From an uncultured Christensenella sp. (lineage in GTDB: Bacteria; Bacillota; Clostridia; Christensenellales; DTU072), in the NCBI GenBank assembly GCA_905210905.1, contig CAJLYQ010000014.1:1-33164 (forward strand): DNA of 33,164 nt. The letters run 5' to 3'. A program made the position numbers and the translations under genes. Below are positions 8,385 to 16,553 of the stretch, in pieces. Below the pieces are notes generated by a model. That model did no database searches and was not told the DNA's origin. It saw only the letters and a list, made by a program, of their open reading frames with translations. Every line of letters starts with the position of its first letter. Position 1 is the first letter of the stretch.

Positions 8385-9613
8385 AAGTAGCGGTTTTTAA
8401 TCTCGGTTGCAAAGTAAATCAATACGAATGTGACGTTATCAGCGAAAAACTTTCTTTCGAAGGACACGAAGTAAGCGAAGGTTTGGTTTTTGCCGACGCA
8501 TACATTCTCAATACCTGTGCCGTAACCGGCGAAGCGGAAAGAAAATCCCGTCAGGCTGTGTCGAGATGTCTTGCGCTCAACCAGAATGCGAAAATATTCG
8601 TTTTGGGGTGCGCGTCGCAAAAAGCCCCGGACAGTTTCAAAAAAGACGGCGTGCTTTATATATCTGGCACTGCGGATAAATTTGCCGTTACGGAACGAAT
8701 TTTTGACGAAAACCTTACAGAAAACAACGCCGATACTCCGATTAAATACGAAGAAGGGTCTTTAACGACTCCGCACAGAACGCGCGCATACGTAAAGATA
8801 CAAGACGGTTGCAATCATTTTTGTTCTTATTGCATTATACCTTATCTGCGCGGACGCAGTCGTTCGAGAACGATCGAAGACGTCGTTAAGGAAGTTCGCG
8901 CGCTTGCTCCGAAAACCAAAGAAATCGTTCTTACCGGAATCGATCTGATGGATTTCGGCAAAGGAACGGGCAGGGGATTGAACGAACTTTTCTCTGCGAT
9001 AAAAGACGTAGACGTAAGAATACGTTTAGGGTCGATTTATGCTGAAAAAATAACCGAAGAATTACTGGACAGTATGTTTTCGATGAAAAAGTTTTGTCCG
9101 CATTTTCATTTGTCGTTGCAGAGCGGCGACAACGACGTATTAAAAAAAATGAATCGTCGTTATACTGCCGAAGAGTATCTCGAAAAAATAAATTTAATAA
9201 GGAAATACGACGAAAACGCAGGAATTACTACGGACGTTATCGTAGGTTTTCCCACGGAAACCGAAGAAGGATTTGAAAACACGGTTAAATTCGTGAAAGA
9301 AGCGAAGTTTTCGGATATTCACGTTTTTCCGTTTTCGGCAAGGAGTGGCACAAGAGCGGCAAGTTTTCCGCCCATAGATAAAACGGAGATGATCAGACGG
9401 AAAAAAATTCTTGCCGACGTAAAAAGAGATTTGCATTACGCATTTCTTGAAAAGAACGTCGGAAAAGAGCAGGAAGTGCTTATCGAAGAAGAAAAAGAAG
9501 GGTACAACGTCGGTTATTCTCGTAACTACGTAATAGTTTATACGAAAAAACAAGGCGAAATCGTGACGGTTACGCCGAATAAAATCGAAAAAGACGGATT
9601 AAAGGAGGAGTAA
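8381..9613 (+). CDS. mtaB: tRNA t6A37 methylthiotransferase MtaB
   Basis: Radical-SAM enzyme that adds a methylthio group to t6A at position 37 of tRNAs reading ANN codons. The 410 residues show the N-terminal domain with its cluster cysteines in GCKVNQYE, LNTCAVTGEAERKSRQ and GCASQ. The radical-SAM motif CNHFCSYCIIPYLRGRSRS lies near residue 144, and a TRAM-like C-terminus follows. The RGRSRS pattern and GCKVNQ start favour MtaB over MiaB or RimO. Its last codons contain the ribosome site of the next gene. Confidence 0.95.
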   Translation: MKVAVFNLGCKVNQYECDVISEKLSFEGHEVSEGLVFADAYILNTCAVTGEAERKSRQAVSRCLALNQNAKIFVLGCASQKAPDSFKKDGVLYISGTADKFAVTERIFDENLTENNADTPIKYEEGSLTTPHRTRAYVKIQDGCNHFCSYCIIPYLRGRSRSRTIEDVVKEVRALAPKTKEIVLTGIDLMDFGKGTGRGLNELFSAIKDVDVRIRLGSIYAEKITEELLDSMFSMKKFCPHFHLSLQSGDNDVLKKMNRRYTAEEYLEKINLIRKYDENAGITTDVIVGFPTETEEGFENTVKFVKEAKFSDIHVFPFSARSGTRAASFPPIDKTEMIRRKKILADVKRDLHYAFLEKNVGKEQEVLIEEEKEGYNVGYSRNYVIVYTKKQGEIVTVTPNKIEKDGLKEE

Positions 9614-9617
9614 AAAT

Positions 9618-9953
9618 ATGTCCGACTGTTTATTTTGTAAGATAGCCAACGGCGACGGAGCAAAAATATTCGAAAACGAAGATTTAGTTATCATCAAAGA
9701 TATTGCGCCGCAGGCAAAACTTCATTATCTCGTAATTCCTAAACAACATTTTGACGATATAACCGAGATTGCGCAAAAAAATCCCGAATTACTATCGAGA
9801 ATTTTTGCCGTAATCGCCGAAAAACAAGAAGAAATGGGTTTATGCGGCGGATTCAGACTTATATCGAATAAAGGAAACGACGGGTGCCAAAGCGTAAAGC
9901 ATTTGCATATTCATTTGCTCGGAGGAGAAAAACTTTCCGAAAAAATGGGTTAA
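9618..9953 (+). CDS. HIT-family nucleotide hydrolase (HinT-like)
   Basis: Small purine-nucleotide phosphoramidase of the histidine-triad family. The 111 residues begin with the HinT pattern DCLFCKIANG and end with the triad HLHIHLLGG near residue 95. AAAGGAGGAG (9601-9610) provides a strong ribosome site 7 bases upstream. It is the last gene of the hrcA operon and is followed by a bidirectional terminator. Its biological substrate is not known from the sequence. Confidence 0.94.
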   Translation: MSDCLFCKIANGDGAKIFENEDLVIIKDIAPQAKLHYLVIPKQHFDDITEIAQKNPELLSRIFAVIAEKQEEMGLCGGFRLISNKGNDGCQSVKHLHIHLLGGEKLSEKMG

Positions 9954-9980
9954 CCGGTCGTTGAAAAAATGAACAGAAAA

Positions 9981-10013
9981 AAAAATATCGGATTTCGTTC
10001 CGATATTTTTTTT
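9981..10013. terminator. Bidirectional terminator between HIT gene and rpsU
   Basis: Stem AAATATCGGA (9983-9992) and TCCGATATTT (9999-10008) with a 6-base loop, flanked by an A-run on the left and eight T (10006-10013) on the right. It therefore works as an intrinsic terminator for the HIT gene on the plus strand and for rpsU on the minus strand. Confidence 0.92.
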
Positions 10014-10018
10014 AATTC

Positions 10019-10192
10019 TCAGTACTTTCTTTTTTTAGCGTTTTCGGCTTTCTTTTTTCTCCTTACGCTGGGTTTTTCGTAAACTTCATGACGTTTGAGA
10101 TCTCCGATAATGCCGTCGTTCGAGCATTTTCTTTTCCAACGACGAAAAGCGCTATCTACGGATTCGTTTTCTTTTACGTATACGGTTGCCAT
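10019..10192 (-). CDS. rpsU: 30S ribosomal protein S21
   Basis: Small-subunit protein that helps initiation on mRNAs. The 57-residue product starts MATVYVKENESVDSAFRRWK, has a single Cys in KRKCSNDGI, and ends in a lysine/arginine-rich tail (RRKKKAENAKKRKY), all typical of S21. Stop TGA at 10021-10019. A strong ribosome site AAGGGGGTG precedes the ATG on the minus strand. In many Firmicutes rpsU is co-directional with dnaG and rpoD; here it is next to them but on the opposite strand. Confidence 0.96.
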   Translation of the reverse strand: MATVYVKENESVDSAFRRWKRKCSNDGIIGDLKRHEVYEKPSVRRKKKAENAKKRKY

Positions 10193-10227
10193 TGAGTTTC
10201 ACCCCCTTGCTAAGGAATTTCGAATGT

Positions 10228-10256
10228 ATTTTATATTATTTTTTTATCTTTGTCAA
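10228..10256 (-). promoter_or_regulatory. Promoter of rpsU
   Basis: On the minus strand, TTGACA (10256-10251), a 17-base spacer, and TAAAAT (10233-10228), 36 bases before the rpsU start codon. On the plus strand the -35 region reads TTTGTCAAT, close to the Spo0A-box consensus; this may be chance. Confidence 0.8.
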
Positions 10257-10281
10257 TCGATTTAACGGAAAAGGGATTATT

Positions 10282-10321
10282 TTGTCTTATTTTGTCGAAA
10301 ATGGTCTTAACTTGTCGCGAA
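10282..10321 (+). promoter_or_regulatory. Four TTGTC boxes at 10-base spacing
   Basis: TTGTC, TTGTC, TGGTC and TTGTC begin at 10282, 10292, 10302 and 10312, exactly one helical turn apart. They form an imperfect 20-base direct repeat (10282-10301 and 10302-10321, 15 of 20 identical). The second box reads TTTTGTCGAAAA, a perfect match to the Spo0A box core TGNCGAA. It lies between the rpsU promoter and the 102-residue gene, so it could regulate either. Pattern seen; binding protein inferred. Confidence 0.5.
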
Positions 10322-10374
10322 GGGAGAAAAAACTCGAAAAAAAGATAAAATGGAATAAAAACACGGAGGCACAT

Positions 10375-10683
10375 ATGAATAGAAAAAACAACGAATGGAA
10401 AAAATACATTAAAGAAGCGAAAATGCGACTTAACCAAAGCAGGTTTCAGCCTTTGGACAACGAAGTATTCTATCTCAACTCGCAAAAACTCACAAGACAG
10501 GATTTATCGAGATTAAACAGTACCGTGGCGGAAGTCGTGGCTAGCGACGATTTTTATCCGAACCCGCTAGGAAAAATGATCGATAAAGACGTATACTCCA
10601 CGTTAAGCGAAGAATCGAAAACGAAATACATATTCGATTTAAGCGCGATTTATTTAAGTTTAAGGGCAAAATTTAAGAAATAA
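10375..10683 (+). CDS. Uncharacterised 102-residue protein
   Basis: I do not recognise a family. The product is basic, has no signal peptide or membrane segment, and looks mostly helical. It contains the motif NPLGKMIDKDVY around residues 63-74 and an aromatic/hydrophobic C-terminal helix (KYIFDLSAIYLSLRAKF). The start at ATG 10375 is supported by GGAGG (10365-10369) five bases upstream. The open frame extends back to 10186, but that part overlaps the rpsU start and promoter and is not credible. Codon use matches its neighbours. It sits between rpsU and dnaG and is flanked on both sides by TTGTC/Spo0A-like boxes, so a link to replication, growth control or sporulation is possible but unproven. 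Confidence 0.75.
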   Translation: MNRKNNEWKKYIKEAKMRLNQSRFQPLDNEVFYLNSQKLTRQDLSRLNSTVAEVVASDDFYPNPLGKMIDKDVYSTLSEESKTKYIFDLSAIYLSLRAKFKK

Positions 10684-10716
10684 GGCACTTTTTAGGATAA
10701 AAATCATCTAGGATAC

Positions 10717-10734
10717 TTGTCGAAGTTTGTCGAA
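10717..10734 (+). promoter_or_regulatory. Tandem Spo0A-like boxes upstream of dnaG
   Basis: TTGTCGAA at 10717-10724 and TTTGTCGAA at 10726-10734, again 10 bases apart. Both match the Spo0A box core TGNCGAA, the second matching TTTGTCRAA fully. They lie 21-38 bases before the dnaG start codon. TAATAT (10735-10740) directly after could be a -10 box with a poor -35. CTAGGATAC (10708-10716) followed 15 bases later by GAAT also resembles a sigma-H promoter, though with non-standard spacing. Confidence 0.5.
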
Positions 10735-10754
10735 TAATATCAGCGGTAGGAGAG

Positions 10755-12506
10755 ATGGAGACAAGTAACGCCGGATTTGTGCAGCAATTAAAGGATAAAC
10801 TCGACATAGTTGACGTTATTTCGAGTTACGTCCCGCTACAAAGAAAAGGTAGGGATTACTGGGCGTGTTGTCCGTTTCATCACGAAAAAACTCCTTCTTT
10901 TCAAGTAAAAACTTTTCATCAATATTATACTTGCTACGGTTGCGGAAAAAGAGGCGACGTCATCAACTTCGTAATGGAGATGGACAAACTCACTTTCGGC
11001 GAAGCGATTGAAAAACTTGCTAAAATCGCCGGATTGGAAGTGCCGGAACGCGCCGTAGACGCCAAATACAAACAACAAAAAGAAAAACTTGAAAAAATTT
11101 ATGCGGTAAACAGAGAAGCCGCACTTTTTTACCATAACGTTTTACGAACCGAAGCGGGCGAAATCGCGCTGCAATATCTTGCCGGACGGCAACTTACTCA
11201 AGAAACGATAAGAAAATTCGGTATCGGATATTCTCCCGATTTTAATTCGCTCGTATCTTACCTTAAAGGAAAAGGCTATTCCGTCGAAACGATGAGGGAG
11301 GCCGGAGTAGTCGGCGTTACCGACGACGGCAGACCGTACGATTTTTTTGGGAAAAGGCTTATGATTCCCATTATTTCCGCATCGGGTAAGGTAGTCGGCT
11401 TTACCGGAAGAAGTCTTGAAAAAAAACCGGATCACGCAAAATATAAAAACACGTCCGCAACGCTTGCGTTTAACAAACGTAAAAATTTGTTCGGAATAAA
11501 TATGTACAAACAATACGTCCCGTCCGGGAACAGGGCGATGATACTCGTCGAAGGGCATATGGACGTGATAAGTCTTTTTCAGGCGGGAATACGCAACGTA
11601 GTCGCGTCTATGGGAACGGCTCTTACTCCCGAACAATGCAAGGAGATTAAACGTTTTGCGGACATAGTTTACGTTTCTTACGACGGCGATTCCGCAGGTC
11701 AAGCCGCCACTCTGAAAGGGTTGTCGCTCCTTAAAGACGAAGGGTTGGAAGTAAAAGTAGTTTGTCTGAAAGACAATCTCGACCCCGACGATTACGTAAA
11801 AAAATACGGCAAAGACGGATATTTGAAACTCGTCGACGAAGCGTTGCCGTTAGTTGATTTCAAACTCAAAAAAATAGAAGAAAAATACGCGTTTAACAGT
11901 TACGACGAAAGGGTCAAATACGTAAAAGAAGCGGTAGGCGTTTTGTTCGGACTCGACGAAGTCGAAAAAGCGGTTTATACGGAAAAAGTCAGCAAAATCA
12001 GCGGTTTGTCGCAAGACAGAATCGTATCCGCGTTGCAGGCGGAAAGTCCGCAGGAAGCGCTCAACGAACGAGAAAAAAAAGAAGAGCCGCAAGTTAAAGA
12101 AACGAACGCGCTTGATATTGCGGAAAAATACGTGCTTGCAAGTATGATTTTCGGCAAAGAGTACGCAATGTTCGGCGACGCGATAAAAGAATATTTCGAT
12201 TATCCGGGACACGCCGCTGCGTTCGAGTACGTTTTATCGTGCGCAAAAGATTCGACTATGCCCGTTGCGGCAAGGTTGTACGACGTTACGGACAAGGAAG
12301 ACGCGGATTCGATTATCGGTGCTCTGGAAGCGGTTAAAGCCGATAAACAACAAATTTTTTACGAAGAATGTGTTAAAAAACTGCATAAACGGTACGTAGA
12401 TAAGGAAATAAAGAAAACGATAACGGAATTGAATACTGAAAAAGACGAAGAAAAGAAACGGCAATTAAAAACGAAATTAGTTGCCCTTACGCAGATGAAA
12501 AAGTAA
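10755..12506 (+). CDS. dnaG: DNA primase
   Basis: Makes the RNA primers for replication. The 583 residues comprise an N-terminal CHC2 zinc domain (C39, H42, C60, C63; CPFHHEKTPSF), a TOPRIM catalytic core with the metal-binding glutamate at E266 (LVEGHMDV) and the acidic YVSYDGDSAGQ segment near 314, and a C-terminal DnaB-interacting region. The ribosome site TAGGAGAG abuts the ATG more closely than usual (about 2 bases). A GTG at 10777 is a weaker alternative because it lacks such a site. It is followed 17 bases later by rpoD. Confidence 0.97.
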   Translation: METSNAGFVQQLKDKLDIVDVISSYVPLQRKGRDYWACCPFHHEKTPSFQVKTFHQYYTCYGCGKRGDVINFVMEMDKLTFGEAIEKLAKIAGLEVPERAVDAKYKQQKEKLEKIYAVNREAALFYHNVLRTEAGEIALQYLAGRQLTQETIRKFGIGYSPDFNSLVSYLKGKGYSVETMREAGVVGVTDDGRPYDFFGKRLMIPIISASGKVVGFTGRSLEKKPDHAKYKNTSATLAFNKRKNLFGINMYKQYVPSGNRAMILVEGHMDVISLFQAGIRNVVASMGTALTPEQCKEIKRFADIVYVSYDGDSAGQAATLKGLSLLKDEGLEVKVVCLKDNLDPDDYVKKYGKDGYLKLVDEALPLVDFKLKKIEEKYAFNSYDERVKYVKEAVGVLFGLDEVEKAVYTEKVSKISGLSQDRIVSALQAESPQEALNEREKKEEPQVKETNALDIAEKYVLASMIFGKEYAMFGDAIKEYFDYPGHAAAFEYVLSCAKDSTMPVAARLYDVTDKEDADSIIGALEAVKADKQQIFYEECVKKLHKRYVDKEIKKTITELNTEKDEEKKRQLKTKLVALTQMKK

Positions 12507-12523
12507 TTAAAGAGAGGTGCTGT

Positions 12524-13591
12524 ATGCCGGAATACGACGAACGCAAAAAACAAGAACTGGAAAAAATACTCGAAGCCTATAAGGAAAAGAAGGCGATCCC
12601 CGAAGACGAACTTCTTAACCGTATGGACAGGTTGCAACTCGACGCGAAAGAACTCGACGAAGTTTACGATTTCCTTGCAAAAAAAGGGATTAAGGTCATT
12701 AACGTAGAAGAGCAGAGCAAGATAAACGACCAGATGCTCCAAAAAATAATGAGCGAAGTCAATATCGACGACTCGGTTAAGATGTACCTTAAAGACATCG
12801 GAAGAGTTCCGCTTTTGAGCGCGCAGGAAGAACTCGAACTTGCCGAAAAGATGAGCCAGGGTGACGAAGAAGCAAAGAAACAACTCATCAATGCCAACCT
12901 TCGTCTTGTCGTAAGTATTGCAAAGAGATACGTCGGACGCGGTATGCAGTTTCTCGATCTTATACAAGAAGGGAATTTAGGTCTGATGAAAGCCGTGGAA
13001 AAATTCGACTACACGAAGGGATTTAAGTTCTCTACTTACGCTACCTGGTGGATTCGTCAGGCAATCACTCGTTCACTCGCCGACCAGGCAAGAACCATTC
13101 GTATTCCCGTGCATATGGTGGAAACGATTAACAAACTCACGAAAGTGAGCAGAACGTTGCTCCAAAAACTGGGAAGAGAACCCACACAGTCGGAAATAGC
13201 AGAAGCGATGGGTATTCCCGAATCGAAAGTCGTTGAAATTCAAAAAATAGCGCACGATCCCGTTTCTCTCGAAACTCCTATCGGCGAAGAAGACGACAGC
13301 CATTTAGGGGATTTTATCGAAGATAAAAGCACGGCAAGCCAGATCGACATTGCCGAAATGAAAGAGCGCAAAGCGCTTATCGAAGAAATTCTTACGGGTC
13401 TTGCGCCCAGAGAAGCGGCGGTCCTTATTCTTCGTTACGGTTTAAGGGATAATCGTCCGCGTACGCTCGAAGAAGTCGGCAGAGAATTTAACGTAACCAG
13501 AGAAAGAATCCGTCAGATCGAAGCGAAAGCACTCCGTAAACTTCGTCACCCCAACAAGATGAAAAAATTCCAGGATTTTCTCGGTAACTAA
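12524..13591 (+). CDS. rpoD: Primary RNA polymerase sigma factor RpoD/SigA
   Basis: Housekeeping sigma factor. The 355 residues contain a short region 1.1 (about 1-60), region 1.2 (DDSVKMYLKDIGRVPLLSA), region 2 with DLIQEGNLGLMKAVEKFD and FSTYATWWIRQAITR for -10 recognition, and region 3. Region 4 has the helix-turn-helix TLEEVGREFNVTRERIRQIE for -35 recognition. The ribosome site AGAGAGGTG lies before the ATG. The stop overlaps the trmK start by one base. Confidence 0.98.
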   Translation: MPEYDERKKQELEKILEAYKEKKAIPEDELLNRMDRLQLDAKELDEVYDFLAKKGIKVINVEEQSKINDQMLQKIMSEVNIDDSVKMYLKDIGRVPLLSAQEELELAEKMSQGDEEAKKQLINANLRLVVSIAKRYVGRGMQFLDLIQEGNLGLMKAVEKFDYTKGFKFSTYATWWIRQAITRSLADQARTIRIPVHMVETINKLTKVSRTLLQKLGREPTQSEIAEAMGIPESKVVEIQKIAHDPVSLETPIGEEDDSHLGDFIEDKSTASQIDIAEMKERKALIEEILTGLAPREAAVLILRYGLRDNRPRTLEEVGREFNVTRERIRQIEAKALRKLRHPNKMKKFQDFLGN

Positions 13592-14253
13592 TGATACGAC
13601 TCAGCGAGCGCTTAAACGCCATACTCGACGTTTGTGAAACTAACGGCGGAATAATTGCGGATATAGGATGCGACCACGGGAAACTGATTTGCGTGGCGGT
13701 TCTTTCCGGCAGGTGCGAAAAGGGAGTAGGCGTAGACATAAGCGGTTTTAGTTTGCGTAAAGCAGTCGAATATGCCGAACAGTGCGGCATATCGGACAGG
13801 ATAGATTTTTTTGAAGGGGACGGTTTCAGCGTAATACCTTATCCGGTTGATACCGCGATTATCGCAGGAATGGGCGGAATAGAAATTACGCACATTTTAT
13901 CGCAACCGCATCAAGCAAAAAAATACGTTCTTTCACCGCATCAAGATTCTCACGTATTACGCCGTTTTATGGCGGAAAACGGTTTTTGTGCGGAAAAAGA
14001 CTTCGTTATCGAAGACAAAAATAAGTTTTATCCGATAATAGTTTGCAAAAAGGGTACGTGCGACTATGTCGGCGAAGAATTCTATTTAGGAAAAAATTAT
14101 CCGCCGCGCCCCGATTACGAAAAACGTAACGAAAAAAGGCTGGCATATCTAAGAAATATCGCAAAAGGTTTTGCGTCGAGCGACAACGCGTCCGAAGAGA
14201 TCAAAGAAGAACTGGAGGCTCTTTCGTTATGGGAAAAATCAAAGACGTCATAA
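13591..14253 (+). CDS. trmK: tRNA (adenine-22-N1)-methyltransferase
   Basis: Methylates A22 in the D-arm of tRNAs. The 220 residues show the SAM-binding motif IADIGCDHGKL (22-32), GVDISGFSLRKA, and the family motif IIAGMGGIEI near residue 90. The position after rpoD and before a Nif3-like gene is the usual Firmicutes arrangement. It overlaps the next gene by 25 bases. Confidence 0.94.
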   Translation: MIRLSERLNAILDVCETNGGIIADIGCDHGKLICVAVLSGRCEKGVGVDISGFSLRKAVEYAEQCGISDRIDFFEGDGFSVIPYPVDTAIIAGMGGIEITHILSQPHQAKKYVLSPHQDSHVLRRFMAENGFCAEKDFVIEDKNKFYPIIVCKKGTCDYVGEEFYLGKNYPPRPDYEKRNEKRLAYLRNIAKGFASSDNASEEIKEELEALSLWEKSKTS

Positions 14254-15002
14254 AGGCAATAGAAGAATTTGCTCCGCGTTCTCTTCAAGGGGATTTTGAT
14301 AATTGCGGATTAAAATTAGGCGACGTTGAAAACGAATTACACGGCGTTTTGGTAACTTTGGATACAAACGAAGCCGTTGTCGACGAAGCAATTGCAAAAA
14401 ATTGCAATTTAATAATAGAACATCACCCTTCGATTTTTCACGCTGTGAAAAAATTCGATTACGCATTGCCGCTTACTAAGGCAATGACGAAAGCAATCAA
14501 GAACGATATTGCGATTTATTCGGCGCATACGAACGTTGATTTTGCGGACGACGGATTAAACGATTACGCCGCGAAACAATTAGGTTTACTTAACGTAAGA
14601 AAAACCGGCGAGCCGTGCGATCCGAGAATGGGAGAACTCGAAAAAGAAGTTACGCTCGAAGAGTTTTATCAAACGGTAAAGAAAACGTACAACGATAAAA
14701 ACGCCACGTATATAGGCGATCCGAATAAAATTATAAGGAGAGTGGCGGTCGTTAACGGCGGAGGAGGTTCGCACGAGGACGATTTACTGACGGCGGTTCG
14801 TTCGGGAGCGGACGTTTTTGTTACGGGCGACGTAAAATATAGCGTTGCACGTTTGGCAAAAGACGCAGGATATGCTATAATACAAGTTGGTCACTACGAT
14901 AGCGAGCAAGGTTTCTCCGATTTAATGTCGGATTTGCTCGAAAAAGTGATCGGAAAAGAAAAAATATACAAAGCAACGACCTTGCTTAATCCGTATAACT
15001 GA
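14229..15002 (+). CDS. Nif3-like dinuclear metal-centre protein (YqfO family)
   Basis: Member of the Nif3/GTP cyclohydrolase I type 2 family, hexamers with a two-metal site whose cellular role is still unsettled. The 257 residues include the metal-ligand patterns EHHPSIF near 64 and SAHTNVDFADDGLNDY near 98, and the C-terminal GHYDSEQ near 222. GGAGG lies about 10 bases before the ATG inside trmK. It lacks the extra central domain found in longer YqfO proteins. Confidence 0.92.
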   Translation: MGKIKDVIKAIEEFAPRSLQGDFDNCGLKLGDVENELHGVLVTLDTNEAVVDEAIAKNCNLIIEHHPSIFHAVKKFDYALPLTKAMTKAIKNDIAIYSAHTNVDFADDGLNDYAAKQLGLLNVRKTGEPCDPRMGELEKEVTLEEFYQTVKKTYNDKNATYIGDPNKIIRRVAVVNGGGGSHEDDLLTAVRSGADVFVTGDVKYSVARLAKDAGYAIIQVGHYDSEQGFSDLMSDLLEKVIGKEKIYKATTLLNPYN

Positions 15003-15016
15003 CGAGGAGGATGGAA

Positions 15017-15721
15017 ATGTCCGTACAAAAAATATTAGAATATCAAAAAATCGATATGAACGTCTACAAGATAGAGAAAGACTTCGCACAATCCGAGCAA
15101 GCAAAAAGAGTGATGAGCAGAAAATCGGAAATTAAAAACAAGCGCGATATGCTCGATACGTTGGCGTCCGAATTAGAAAAAAGTTACGCTCTTCTTAACT
15201 CCTTGGAGCAAAAACTTCTCGACGAAGACGCTCAGGGCAAGGAATTCGAAACCGATTTTTCGGATTTTTCCGACTTAAAAGACTTCGATAAATACGAAAA
15301 GAACTTCACGAAATACGAAGAAGAAGTTCGTAATTTGATTAAGGATATCCAAAAAACGATCAGCAAAATTGCCGAAATAAGCGATAACAATCAAAAAATC
15401 AACAACCAAATTACGAAACTCGTAGCCGATTTTAACTTGTCAAAAGTCGAGTTGGAAAAGAAAAGAAAAGAACTTGCCGTTTCGGCGATTCCGTTTGCGA
15501 AAAAACTGAAAGAAATCGAACCCGAAGTCGATGAAAAATATCTTACTAAATACAAGGAACTTCGCGCGAAGAAGAAAATGCCGGCGTTCGTTCCTTACAT
15601 CGACGGAAACTGTATGGGTTGCGGTATCGGAATCGAAGTCGAAGTGGGTAAATATATGAACAACCCGTTTGATTGTGCGGAATGTCCGCATTGCGGAAGA
15701 ATCGTCTATAAAATGAATTAA
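15017..15721 (+). CDS. Coiled-coil protein with C-terminal C4 zinc ribbon
   Basis: The 234 residues consist of long charged helices predicted to form a coiled coil (about 1-175), followed by a zinc ribbon with CMGCG and CAECPHCGRI near the C-terminus. This is the layout of the C4-type zinc ribbon (zf-RING_7) family usually found next to Nif3-like genes; nucleic-acid binding is presumed, not proven. I chose ATG 15017 over ATG 15011 because GAGGAGG (15004-15010) directly abuts the first and lies 6 bases before the second. Confidence 0.9.
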   Translation: MSVQKILEYQKIDMNVYKIEKDFAQSEQAKRVMSRKSEIKNKRDMLDTLASELEKSYALLNSLEQKLLDEDAQGKEFETDFSDFSDLKDFDKYEKNFTKYEEEVRNLIKDIQKTISKIAEISDNNQKINNQITKLVADFNLSKVELEKKRKELAVSAIPFAKKLKEIEPEVDEKYLTKYKELRAKKKMPAFVPYIDGNCMGCGIGIEVEVGKYMNNPFDCAECPHCGRIVYKMN

Positions 15722-15758
15722 CGTCTTATTTTAAGCATACATTTTCGTGAGGTGATTT

Positions 15759-16553
15759 ATGCATTTTACGAAAATGAACGGCTTAGGTAACGACTATATT
15801 TTCATAGATTGTACGGAAAAAACCGTTGAACTCGGTCCGAAACAAATCGTAGCGTTATGCGACAGACATTTTGGTATCGGGGGCGACGGAATAGTTATGA
15901 TAACAAAGTCGCAATCTGCGGATTTCGGAATGACAATATACAATTCCGACGGAAGCCGGGCGGAGATGTGCGGCAACGCGCTCAGATGTTTGGCGAAGTT
16001 TGCTTATAACAACAAACTTACACGCGAAAAGTACCTTAAAATAGAAACCGACGGCGGAATGAGATTCGTCAAAATAAACTCCGACGGAACCGTTACCGCA
16101 AATATGCGTAAGCCTAAATCCGACTTTGAACCGACGATAGTACGGCTAGATACGTCGATACAAGGTTACAAGGTGAACACGGGCAATCCGCATTTTGTCG
16201 TATTTTGCACTTCTTTCGACGAGTACTTTGACGAGTATGCGGAAAGATTAAGCAACAAAACAGACGTTTTCCCTGCGAAAACGAACGTTGAGTTCGTTAA
16301 ATTTTTTCCGTCCGACAACAAAGCGGTCGTGAGAGTTTACGAAAGGGGCAGCGGAGAAACGCTGGCTTGCGGTACGGGTGCGACGGCGGTATTCGAAACG
16401 GCGTATAAGTTCGGTTATCTTAAAGATAACGCCACGGTCGTTCTTAAGGGCGGGAATTTGTCTTTGACTCATAACAGCAAAGGCGAAGTACTCGTGACGG
16501 GCGACGCAAAATTTAATTACGAAGGGAGAACGGAAATACTGAACGATGGTTAA
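15759..16553 (+). CDS. dapF: Diaminopimelate epimerase
   Basis: Converts LL-diaminopimelate to meso-diaminopimelate for lysine and peptidoglycan synthesis. The 264 residues start with FTKMNGLGNDYIF. The two catalytic cysteines lie in EMCGNALRC (near residue 70) and ETLACGTGA (near 206), and GGDGIVMI is also conserved. The ribosome site GTGAGGTGA precedes the ATG. It overlaps dapL, which makes its substrate, by 8 bases. Confidence 0.97.
   Translation: MHFTKMNGLGNDYIFIDCTEKTVELGPKQIVALCDRHFGIGGDGIVMITKSQSADFGMTIYNSDGSRAEMCGNALRCLAKFAYNNKLTREKYLKIETDGGMRFVKINSDGTVTANMRKPKSDFEPTIVRLDTSIQGYKVNTGNPHFVVFCTSFDEYFDEYAERLSNKTDVFPAKTNVEFVKFFPSDNKAVVRVYERGSGETLACGTGATAVFETAYKFGYLKDNATVVLKGGNLSLTHNSKGEVLVTGDAKFNYEGRTEILNDG

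Noticed and set aside
10282..10321. CRISPR array or plasmid iterons
   Set aside because: Units are only 5-10 bases with no spacers, and nearby genes are chromosomal housekeeping genes.
10186..10374. 63-codon upstream extension of the 102-residue gene
   Set aside because: It overlaps the rpsU start, ribosome site and promoter; the internal ATG at 10375 has a good ribosome site.
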